This document shows, piece by piece, positions 5,947 to 12,168 of a stretch of DNA of 18,190 nt (positions are counted from its first letter, which is position 1; each line of letters starts with the position of its first letter). Source of the DNA: Anaerolineales bacterium. Lineage in GTDB: Bacteria > Chloroflexota > Anaerolineae > UBA7937. The notes under the pieces were generated by a model that was not told where the DNA came from, ran no database searches, and saw only the letters and a list, made by a program, of their open reading frames with translations. A program made the position numbers and the translations under genes. The stretch lies in assembly GCA_030593425.1 (NCBI GenBank), contig JAUVHF010000013.1, positions 1 through 18,190 of the forward strand. The letters run 5' to 3'.

Positions 5947-8061
5947 ATGGCGGAGGGTGCAAAGGCGGGCGTAACGCGATCCAGAATGTTGAGGGTTGCC
6001 CTTTTGGGGTTCATCCTGGTCCTGGTGACCAGTTTCATCCTTGTCTTCCAGTTCCTTCCCCAGAGGGTGGATCTAGAGGTGGGAGAGGTTAGCCCCAAGG
6101 ATATCCGTGCTCCCCGGGAGATCACCTATACCAGCGAGATCAAGACCCAGGAAGAGCGGCAGAAGGCCGAGGAGGCGGTGGAGGATGTCTATGATCCGGC
6201 CAATCCGGAGATCGCTAGGCAAGCGATAGCCCAGGCTCGTCAGGTCTTCGATTACGTGGACTCCGTTCGGCATGACGAGTACGCTACTCTGGAAGAGAAG
6301 ATGGAGATGGTGCGTGCCATCCCGGATGTTACATTGTCTACCTCTGTGATCAGCAACACGGTCACCTTGGAGGAAGATCTATGGGGTGAGGTGGTAGCCG
6401 AGAGCCTCAACGTCTTGGACGAGATCCTGAGGGAAGATATCCGGAGTGATCAGGTCACCGAGGTGAAACGGCAGGTGGCGGGCTATATAAGTCTAGCCCT
6501 CTCGCCCACTGAGGCGGAACTGGTGGAGGCCTGGAGCAAGAACTTCATCGTTCCCACCAGTTTCTTCAACCCCGAAAAGACTGAAGAGGCCAAGGTCGCC
6601 GCTGGTGAGAGCATCCAGCCGGTTCGAGAGACTATTGAGGAGGGGGAGATCATCCTTCGAGAGGGGGACGTTACCACTCCTTTGGCCTGGGAGGCTCTTG
6701 AGGCCCTGGGCCTGCTCCAGGTCACCATCGAGTGGCCGGAGATCGCCGCTCAGGTTCTATTCGTGGTGATCATGGTCTTCATCTTGGTAGTCTATATCTA
6801 TCGTTTGCGTCCCGCTTTCCTAGACAACAGGCGTCAGGTTTCCCTTTTGGGTTTCCTTTTCGTCTTCTCGGTGCTGGGGGCCAAACTGATGGTGCCCGGG
6901 CATGTCGTTATCGCCTACCTTTTCCCCCTGGCGGCTACCTCCATGCTGCTTGCCGCGCTCGTGGATGTCCATCTGGCTATCCTCACCACCGCTCTTTTGA
7001 GTCTCATATTGGGCTTCATCGGGGGCTCTTTAGAGTTAGCGGTGTTCGGTTTCGCGGGAGGGGTAGTATCCTCCCTGCGCCTCCATCGCATCGAGAGGCT
7101 CAACTCCTTCCTCTGGGCAGGGGTCTATGCGGCTCTCGCTAATGCTGGTGTGGTCCTTATCTTTCGCCTTCTAGAGCAGGATCACGATCTAGTGGGCACC
7201 TTCGCCCTTCTGGGAACAGGGGTACTCAATGGCGGGCTCTCCGCTAGCCTCACCTTGGCCGCCTTCTACGCCCTAGGGAACCTTTTAGGCATCACCACTA
7301 CCTTCAAACTGCTGGAACTTGCCCGGCCCACCCATCCTCTACTCCAGGAGCTCTTGCGCAAAGCACCGGGCAGTTACCATCATAGCCTGATGGTGAGCAA
7401 TCTGGCCGAGCAGGCGGCGGAGGCGATAGGGGCCGATCCTCTCTTGACCAGGGTAGGAGCCTATTACCACGATGTGGGTAAGATACGGCGTCCCTTCTTC
7501 TTCGTGGAGAATCAAGGAGAGGGGATCAACGTCCATGAGCGGCTCGATTCCAAGACCAGTGCCCAGATCGTCATCTCCCATGTGAAGGATGGGCTAGAGT
7601 TAGGCCAAAAATACGCCCTCCCCCAGGCGATTTTGGACTTCATCCCCGAGCATCACGGGACAACTCGACAGAATTATTTCTACCACCAGGCTCAGGAAGA
7701 GGGGGAAGAGGTGCGGGAGGAGGATTTCCGCTACCCTGGTCCCAGGCCTCATAGTCAAGAGACAGCGATACTCATGCTGGCCGATGGGGTGGAGGCCGCC
7801 ATTCGCGCCGAGAGCCCATCGACCCCGGAGGAGATGGAGAAGATCGTGCGAGGGATCATCGAGCGCCGGCTCTCCGATGGCCAGTTGGATGATAGTGATC
7901 TCACACTGCGGGATCTGGAAAAGATCAAGGAGACGTTCATCAAAGCATTGGAGGGCGTCTATCATCCCCGCATAAAATATCCTGAAGAAGAGAAGGAACC
8001 CGGAGATGCCAGCGCCGAGGGTGGATCTGACGATTCAACTAGCCCCTCAGATCGAGGTTGA
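5947..8061 (+). CDS. pgpH: 7TM-HD family cyclic-di-AMP phosphodiesterase (PgpH/YqfF type)
   Basis: A 704-residue membrane enzyme that, by homology to Listeria PgpH, hydrolyses c-di-AMP to pApA on the cytoplasmic side. The domain order is: one N-terminal membrane segment (about 15-36), an extracytoplasmic HD-associated region (about 40-260), seven membrane helices (about 265-455) and a cytoplasmic HD domain. Metal-binding residues are visible: H478/H479 in SYHHSLMV, H508-D509 in YYHDVGKI, H569/H570 in PEHHGTT, and D613 in MLADGVEAA. The family strings RRPFFFVENQ and FRYPGPRP are intact. The ATG at 5947 has GGAG six bases upstream and is preferred to a TTG at 5935. The 3' end overlaps ybeY by 56 nt, so the two are translated from one mRNA. 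A c-di-AMP cyclase is not in the window. Confidence 0.94.
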   Translation: MAEGAKAGVTRSRMLRVALLGFILVLVTSFILVFQFLPQRVDLEVGEVSPKDIRAPREITYTSEIKTQEERQKAEEAVEDVYDPANPEIARQAIAQARQVFDYVDSVRHDEYATLEEKMEMVRAIPDVTLSTSVISNTVTLEEDLWGEVVAESLNVLDEILREDIRSDQVTEVKRQVAGYISLALSPTEAELVEAWSKNFIVPTSFFNPEKTEEAKVAAGESIQPVRETIEEGEIILREGDVTTPLAWEALEALGLLQVTIEWPEIAAQVLFVVIMVFILVVYIYRLRPAFLDNRRQVSLLGFLFVFSVLGAKLMVPGHVVIAYLFPLAATSMLLAALVDVHLAILTTALLSLILGFIGGSLELAVFGFAGGVVSSLRLHRIERLNSFLWAGVYAALANAGVVLIFRLLEQDHDLVGTFALLGTGVLNGGLSASLTLAAFYALGNLLGITTTFKLLELARPTHPLLQELLRKAPGSYHHSLMVSNLAEQAAEAIGADPLLTRVGAYYHDVGKIRRPFFFVENQGEGINVHERLDSKTSAQIVISHVKDGLELGQKYALPQAILDFIPEHHGTTRQNYFYHQAQEEGEEVREEDFRYPGPRPHSQETAILMLADGVEAAIRAESPSTPEEMEKIVRGIIERRLSDGQLDDSDLTLRDLEKIKETFIKALEGVYHPRIKYPEEEKEPGDASAEGGSDDSTSPSDRG

Positions 8062-8461
8062 GGTCGATGAGGAGCGCCTCCATCACCTAGCGGTGAAAAC
8101 CCTTCTTCTGGAGGGAGTAGCCCAATCTTTGGAGTTGGGCTTATTTATTACCGACGACGAGGGGATAAAAGAGTTGAATCGCCGTTACCGAGGGGTAGAT
8201 GAGCCCACCGATGTTTTGGCCTTCGGGGGGGAGGTAGAAGGGTTCGTTTCCCCCCCTGATCAGCCACAGTTGAGGGATATAGTCATCTCCTACCCCCGGG
8301 CTGCATCGCAGGCCCAGGAGCGAGGCCATTCCGTGGCCCAGGAGATAGATCTTCTCTTCCTGCACGGCCTCTTACACCTTTTGGGGTACGAGGACGAGAC
8401 GCCGAAAAAGAGGGTTCGGATGTGGGCCCGGCAAGAGGAGGTGCTGGGAGCCCTCAGATGA
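8006..8461 (+). CDS. ybeY: Endoribonuclease YbeY (rRNA maturation factor), variant zinc site
   Basis: A 151-residue protein of the UPF0054 family, involved in 16S rRNA 3'-end maturation and ribosome quality control. Family segments are ELNRRYRGVDEPTDVLAF (56-73), RDIVISYPRAASQAQERGHS (90-109) and the zinc region HGLLHLLGYED (120-130). The usual motif is three histidines spaced H-x3-H-x5-H in HGxLHLxGYDH. Here the first two are kept (H120, H124), but the third position, residue 130, is Asp. Asp can bind zinc, so the protein may still be active. The downstream MWARQEEVL helix is normal and the reading frame is intact. The start at 8006 overlaps pgpH by 56 nt, has AAGGA (7993-7997) and fits the family N-terminus. 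Its TGA shares ATGA with the start of the broken gene downstream. Confidence 0.92.
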   Translation: MPAPRVDLTIQLAPQIEVEVDEERLHHLAVKTLLLEGVAQSLELGLFITDDEGIKELNRRYRGVDEPTDVLAFGGEVEGFVSPPDQPQLRDIVISYPRAASQAQERGHSVAQEIDLLFLHGLLHLLGYEDETPKKRVRMWARQEEVLGALR

Positions 8462-8869
8462 AGGCTATCTACGACTGTCTAGTGGTGGGTGCTGGACCAG
8501 CCGCGGGAGAGGCCTCTTAGTGGGCGATGCGGCCAGCCTGGCGGACCCCCTCTTGGGGGAGGGGATCTACTACGCTATGAGAAGCGCCCAACTCGCCGCC
8601 CAAGTGACAGGTGAGGCTTTGGAAGAGGCCCTCGATCTCTCTTCTTACACCCAACTCATCGATACCCAGATCAGAGGGGAGTTCCGTTACGCCCGTCTCA
8701 TGACCGAGATATATTACCTCTTTCTGCCTCGGGGTATCGGCTGTGCAAGGGCTCGAAGGTCATCAGGGAGGGGATCATTACGGTCATCCAGGGGAAGATG
8801 AGATACGGAGAGTTCTTTTGGAGCGTTATGCGGAATCTTCCCCGGGTCCTAAGCGAAGGGCTAAGATGA
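8458..8869 (+). pseudogene. Broken geranylgeranyl-reductase-type FAD oxidoreductase
   Basis: Three pieces of one flavoprotein gene lie end to end in different frames. From the ATG at 8458 (overlapping the ybeY stop as ATGA) comes YDCLVVGAGPAAGEA, the FAD-binding N-terminus with GxGPA, followed at once by a TAG. Near 8511 another frame gives GLLVGDAASLADPLLGEGIYYAMRS, the conserved C-terminal FAD motif of geranylgeranyl reductases, continuing to EFRYARLMTEIYYLFLP near 8730. A third frame from about 8735 gives KVIREGIITVIQGKMRYGEFF, closing at TGA 8867-8869. Family members are about 380-400 residues; about 250 residues between the first two pieces are gone. The gene is therefore a deletion derivative with at least two frame breaks. 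Intact relatives reduce isoprenoid double bonds. A misassembly could in principle create the internal junction. Confidence 0.85.
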
Positions 8870-8909
8870 CCTTGCACTGATGGTGATCATTCCCGCCCCC
8901 ATGCAACTC

Positions 8910-9236
8910 TTAGGAGGTCGGCTGAGGCCGTCGGTTCAAGCGGGAACTGAGGAAGTAGGCTAAAAACCCAAGGGCGGAAAGGGCGGACCCCAGTGCGGCT
9001 GCCACTAAGAAGAAAACCCACGACCGTCGGCGCCGGGGCTCGAGGATCACTCGTTTCTGGGCTATCATCTCCAGCCGACTTCGCAGATCCTTCCGGAAGG
9101 AAACCGCAGGCTTCACCGGCTTTAGGACTCTTCTAACCTCCTCCGCCAGCCCGAATGGGATATTCTCCTCATCGTGCCCCCTGTTCAATCTATTGGCGAG
9201 GGCAGCCAGCAGTTCTATCAAGGCCTGCTTATTCAT
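8910..9236 (-). CDS. Small single-pass membrane protein, candidate anti-sigma factor
   Basis: A 108-residue protein with the ATG at 9236, sixteen bases after the DegV stop, with a GAAAGGG upstream. A longer in-frame start near 9305 would overlap degV and is not favoured. Residues 1-70 are charged and helical, with VKPAVSFRKDLRSRLEMIA (near 41-59); a basic RRRR precedes one membrane helix (about 73-96) and a short basic tail. This plan (soluble cytoplasmic part ending in an FRxxLRxRL stretch, then one membrane span) resembles small membrane proteins encoded with ECF sigma factors in Chloroflexota and Actinobacteria. No zinc-type HxxxCxxC anti-sigma motif is present. It is the third gene of the sigma-degV operon. 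The anti-sigma role is inferred from context only; family membership was not recognised. Confidence 0.75.
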   Translation of the reverse strand: MNKQALIELLAALANRLNRGHDEENIPFGLAEEVRRVLKPVKPAVSFRKDLRSRLEMIAQKRVILEPRRRRSWVFFLVAAALGSALSALGFLAYFLSSRLNRRPQPTS

Positions 9237-9252
9237 CTTCCCATACCCTTTC

Positions 9253-10095
9253 TCATACCTGATAGGATACCAGCCCCACGGTTCCGGGGCCGAATTGGAC
9301 AGCAAGAGATATGGCCAGGTCAGTGAAGAAGGCCTCTTGGCAGTTGAAGATGCCTTTGGCTCGCTCTAGCATCTCCTCTGCTACCTCTGGGGCCTCGGCA
9401 TGGATCACGGCCAGGTTAATAGGTTTGGAGGTGCCCACCGCCTCCTCGGTCAGTTCCAGCAGCCTAGTAAGAGCCTTTTTCCGAGAGCGTAGGTTCTCCT
9501 TCGCTTCCAAGAGCCCTTCCTCCAAGACGACCACAGGCTTCATATTGAGGAGGGAGCCGAAGGCGAACTTGAGGGCTCCTACCCGACCGCTCCTGCGTAC
9601 ATACTCCAGAGTGTTCATGGTCAAAAAGATGTTGACCTTCTCTCTCATGATCTCCAGGCGGGAGAGTATGTCCTCTACGCTCCTTCCCGCCTGAATGAGC
9701 CGTGCGGCCTCAACGCACATGAAGCCCATCCCTGCTGAGCCTCCCAGGGTGTCGAAGATGTGGACCTCTACCTCGTCGACGACCTCCTGCTTGGCGAGTT
9801 CTGCCGATTGGCAGGTTCCGCTCAATTTGCCTGTTACATGGATGGATAGGATAGAATCGGCATCCTGGGCCAAGCGGCGATAGACCTGGGCGAACTCTCC
9901 TACCGAGGGTTGGGAGGTAGTGGGGAAGATCCCCGTCTCCTCGATCATCTTGTAGAAGGTGCTCGGATCGATGGTAACCCCCTCGTAGTAGGTTTCGATG
10001 CCGAACTGGATGTTAATGGGCACCACGGTGATGTCGTGTTCCTCTATCATCGAGGCGGGCAGGTCGCATGTGCTGTCAGTGACGATTTTGATCAT
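9253..10095 (-). CDS. DegV family fatty-acid-binding protein (FakB-like)
   Basis: A 280-residue DegV protein. Members bind a fatty acid and, where a FakA kinase exists, present it for phosphorylation to acyl-phosphate. Motifs seen are IVTDSTCDLP (4-13), TTSQPSVGEF (59-68), SIHVTGKLSGT (84-94), DTLGGSAGMG (115-124) and NTLEYVRRSGRVG (161-173). The Thr/Ser residues in TSQPS and SGT are those that hold the fatty-acid carboxylate in the family. The C-terminus usually reads HxGPG; here it is VQFGPGTVG, so the His position carries Gln (Q267). The ATG at 10095 is 3 bp after the sigma-factor stop, implying coupled translation. FakA is not in the window, so whether it serves a kinase or only senses lipid is open. 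Confidence 0.93.
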   Translation of the reverse strand: MIKIVTDSTCDLPASMIEEHDITVVPINIQFGIETYYEGVTIDPSTFYKMIEETGIFPTTSQPSVGEFAQVYRRLAQDADSILSIHVTGKLSGTCQSAELAKQEVVDEVEVHIFDTLGGSAGMGFMCVEAARLIQAGRSVEDILSRLEIMREKVNIFLTMNTLEYVRRSGRVGALKFAFGSLLNMKPVVVLEEGLLEAKENLRSRKKALTRLLELTEEAVGTSKPINLAVIHAEAPEVAEEMLERAKGIFNCQEAFFTDLAISLAVQFGPGTVGLVSYQV

Positions 10096-10098
10096 CTC

Positions 10099-10638
10099 TT
10101 AGAACCCCCGGGATTCGAGATCCTTTCTCAGAGCCACCAAAGCACGATGGTAAAGCGATTTGATGGCTCCTTCACTACGTCCCATAACCTTTCCGATCCC
10201 CGCGTTGCTCATCCCCTCGGCGAACTTGAGGATCAGCAGCTGCTGGCGGTCCCCGCTCAGCCGAGAGATCGCTTGGCGGAGAGCATGATCCCTTTCGTGT
10301 TTTTCCACTAGCCGCTCTGGAGCGCGCCGGCCCGTGGTTTTGAGCACCAGTTCATCTAGAGGGATGAGATGGCGATGTCGTCGGTCTCGGTGCCAGTTGG
10401 CTACTAGGTTGTGGGCGATACGATAGAGCCAGGCGGAAAATGGCACACCCCGATAAGTATAGCCATCGATCTTGTCCAGGGCTCGGAAGAATGTCCTGGC
10501 TGTCAGATCCTCAGCCTCCTGGCGGTTTCCAGTGCGATAGAAGATGTATTGATATATCCGATCTACATATCTCTCATAGAGAAGGCCAAAGGCCGCCGGA
10601 TCCTTCTTGGCTCTCTCCACCAACTCTTGTTCGGACAA
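10099..10638 (-). CDS. RNA polymerase sigma factor, sigma70 family (ECF-like)
   Basis: A 179-residue two-domain sigma factor. Region 2 covers about 16-85 (FGLLYERYVDRIYQYI, EAEDLTARTFFRALDKI, FSAWLYRIAHNLVANWHRD), and region 4 about 122-172, with the helix-turn-helix GMSNAGIGKVMGRSEGAIKSLYHRALVALR. No region 1 or full region 3 is present, which is the ECF plan. The start is a TTG (10638-10636) preceded at 8 nt by GGGGAG (10652-10647); no better ATG or GTG exists and the family N-terminus (EQELVERAKKDPAAFG) begins here. The gene leads an operon with degV and a small membrane protein. The Shine-Dalgarno lies inside a hairpin that has an alternative partner upstream (see leader element). The class within ECF sigmas cannot be given without alignment. 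Confidence 0.94.
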   Translation of the reverse strand: MSEQELVERAKKDPAAFGLLYERYVDRIYQYIFYRTGNRQEAEDLTARTFFRALDKIDGYTYRGVPFSAWLYRIAHNLVANWHRDRRHRHLIPLDELVLKTTGRRAPERLVEKHERDHALRQAISRLSGDRQQLLILKFAEGMSNAGIGKVMGRSEGAIKSLYHRALVALRKDLESRGF

Positions 10639-10646
10639 GTGCGCAA

Positions 10647-10693
10647 CTCCCCAGTTACCCTGGGGAAGGCTAAAAATAGAAACACCCCAGGGG
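10647..10693 (-). promoter_or_regulatory. Sigma-factor mRNA leader with two alternative hairpins
   Basis: Read along the minus-strand transcript, three segments follow each other: A = CCCCTGGGG (10693-10685), B = CCCCAGGG (10665-10658) and C = CTGGGG (10654-10649). B can pair with A (8 bp, 19-nt U-rich loop) or with C (6 bp, 5-nt loop GGTAA), not both. C contains most of the Shine-Dalgarno GGGGAG (10652-10647), so B:C pairing would hide it and A:B pairing would expose it. The complementarity is exact and seen directly; the switching role is inferred. The repeated CCCCAG/CTGGGG could alternatively be a DNA operator. Confidence 0.5.
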
Positions 10694-10713
10694 ATATAAG
10701 GTTACGCTAAGGG

Positions 10714-10742
10714 TTGATCTATCGACCTGGGAAAAGTATAAC
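10714..10742 (+). promoter_or_regulatory. Upstream fabF promoter (P1), sharing its -10 with the divergent promoter
   Basis: TTGATC (10714-10719), a 17-bp spacer and TATAAC (10737-10742) on the plus strand. The start point is expected near 10749, just before GAGGTGAAGG and an ATG at 10756 that is in frame with fabF. The -10 hexamer shares bases 10737-10740 with the minus-strand TATACT, so polymerase can occupy only one of the two. Confidence 0.55.
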
Positions 10743-10763
10743 ATTGAGGTGAAGGATGGTCAA
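10735..10763 (-). promoter_or_regulatory. Promoter of the sigma-degV operon
   Basis: On the minus strand, TTGACC (10763-10758), a 17-bp spacer and TATACT (10740-10735) give a strong housekeeping-type promoter, each hexamer one mismatch from consensus. The start point would be near 10728, giving a leader of about 90 nt to the TTG of the sigma gene that contains the whole alternative-hairpin element. The -10 hexamer overlaps that of the oppositely directed fabF promoter. Confidence 0.65.
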
Positions 10764-10797
10764 TTCTCACCTCTTCGTAGCCTTCCTTTTCCCTCCG

Positions 10798-10806
10798 TGT
10801 TATAAT
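10798..10806 (+). promoter_or_regulatory. Proximal fabF promoter (P2), extended -10
   Basis: TGTTATAAT (10798-10806) is a perfect -10 hexamer with the TG extension. No good -35 lies at the right distance, which extended -10 promoters tolerate. The start point is near 10813, leaving a leader of about 20 nt to the fabF ATG at 10834 with Shine-Dalgarno AGGGGAGGGA (10821-10830). Confidence 0.6.
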
Positions 10807-10833
10807 CAGATAGCGAATTTAGGGGAGGGAGCT

Positions 10834-12090
10834 ATGAAAAGGGTGAGCAACGGTTCTCGCGTGGTGATCACCGGGATGGGAGCGGTCACGCCCATAGGCC
10901 TTTCGGTGGCCGATTTCTGGGATAGCCTAACCGCGGGGAGGTCTGGGGTGGGGCCGGTTACCCTATTCGATGCGGAAAAATACCCTACCAAGATCGTTGC
11001 CGAGGTGAAGGGGTTCGATCCCCGTGATTATATGGCAAGGCAGGAGGCGAGGCGAATGTCTCGCTTCATCCAATTAGCCATGGCTTCAGCAGCCATGGCG
11101 CTTGAGGACGCGAGACTGGATATGGAGAGGGAAGATGCGACCAAGATCGGCTTGGAGATAGGGAGCGCGGCCGGAGGGGTAGGGGTGGTCGAAGAACAAG
11201 CCCAGATCCTCTCTCAAGAGGGGTTCCGCCGGGTTAAGCCTACCGCCTTGCCTTCCATACTCATCAGCACGGCCCCTTGTCAGGTCGCCATCAGCCTGGG
11301 GATAAAAGGCCCGGCTAGTGCCCCGGTGGCGGCTTGCGCCACGGGCGTAGTGGCTGTGGGGGAGGCCACTCGGCGGCTGCAGCGGGGCGATGTGGAGGTG
11401 ATGATCGCCGGCGGCTCCGAATCGACCATGACTCCCCTAGTCATCGTGGCCTTCAGCAGGATAGGCGCCCTCTCCACGCGAAACGAGGAGCCAGAGAAAG
11501 CCTGCCGTCCCTTCGACGCTCAGCGCGATGGGACGGTGATGGGGGAAGGGGCGGCGGTCCTGGTGTTGGAGACTCTAGAGCACGCCGCCAAGCGAGGGGC
11601 ACGTATCTATGCCGAGGTTTTGGGCTACGGTTTCACGGCGGACGCCTACCATATCGCTGCTCCGGATCCCGATGGAGATGGGGCGGCGCGGGCGATGAGC
11701 CTAGCCATCCAGGGGGCGGGAATGAGCTCCTCTGAGGTCGATTATATCGCCAGCCATGGCACAGGCACGGTTCTAAACGATGTCTCGGAGACCAAGGCGA
11801 TAAAGGCGGTCTTTGGCCAGGGTGCTTATGGTGTGCCCATCAGTTCCAACAAATCGATGGTGGGCCATATCTTGGGAGCCGCGGGTTCTATCTCTATCAT
11901 CGCTACGGTGAAGGCCATGGAGGATAGCCTCCTTCCGCCCACCATAAATTTGGAGACCCCCGATCCGGAGTGCGACCTGGATTATGTCCCCCATCTGGCT
12001 CGGCCAGCCCGTGTAGATGTGGGGTTGATCAACGCCTTTGGTTTCGGCGGCCAGAACGGCAGCCTACTGATCAAGAAGTGGGAGGCGTAG
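10834..12090 (+). CDS. fabF: Beta-ketoacyl-ACP synthase II (FabF/KAS II family)
   Basis: Condenses acyl-ACP with malonyl-ACP in fatty-acid elongation. The 418-residue protein starts with the family N-terminus RVVITGMGAVTPIG. The catalytic Cys-His-His triad is visible: C168 in VAACATGVVAV, H308 in ASHGTGTVLND, and H345 in SMVGHILGAAGS; the C-terminus has FGFGGQNGSLL. The HGTGT form, in place of HGTST common in FabF, also occurs in other condensing enzymes, so a specialised ketosynthase is possible, but no other fab, ACP or PKS gene is nearby. The ATG at 10834 is chosen for family fit and a strong Shine-Dalgarno; an in-frame ATG at 10756, also with a Shine-Dalgarno, would add 26 hydrophobic residues. 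It is divergent from the sigma-degV operon. Confidence 0.93.
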   Translation: MKRVSNGSRVVITGMGAVTPIGLSVADFWDSLTAGRSGVGPVTLFDAEKYPTKIVAEVKGFDPRDYMARQEARRMSRFIQLAMASAAMALEDARLDMEREDATKIGLEIGSAAGGVGVVEEQAQILSQEGFRRVKPTALPSILISTAPCQVAISLGIKGPASAPVAACATGVVAVGEATRRLQRGDVEVMIAGGSESTMTPLVIVAFSRIGALSTRNEEPEKACRPFDAQRDGTVMGEGAAVLVLETLEHAAKRGARIYAEVLGYGFTADAYHIAAPDPDGDGAARAMSLAIQGAGMSSSEVDYIASHGTGTVLNDVSETKAIKAVFGQGAYGVPISSNKSMVGHILGAAGSISIIATVKAMEDSLLPPTINLETPDPECDLDYVPHLARPARVDVGLINAFGFGGQNGSLLIKKWEA

Positions 12091-12150
12091 TGGGCTGGGG
12101 ATGTGCAAAGATGGACACAGCCCTTCTCGAGGTTGCTCCAACACGCCTTC

Positions 12151-12168
12151 TATGTTAAACTTTCAAAT
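12151..12168 (+). promoter_or_regulatory. Probable promoter giving a leaderless mRNA
   Basis: An extended -10, TGTTAAACT (12153-12161, TG-N-TAAACT), ends seven bases before the ATG at 12169, the spacing seen at leaderless genes. TTGCTC (12133-12138) lies 17 bp upstream of the hexamer as a partial -35. There is no Shine-Dalgarno before the ATG. The hexamer matches consensus at only four of six positions. Confidence 0.4.
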
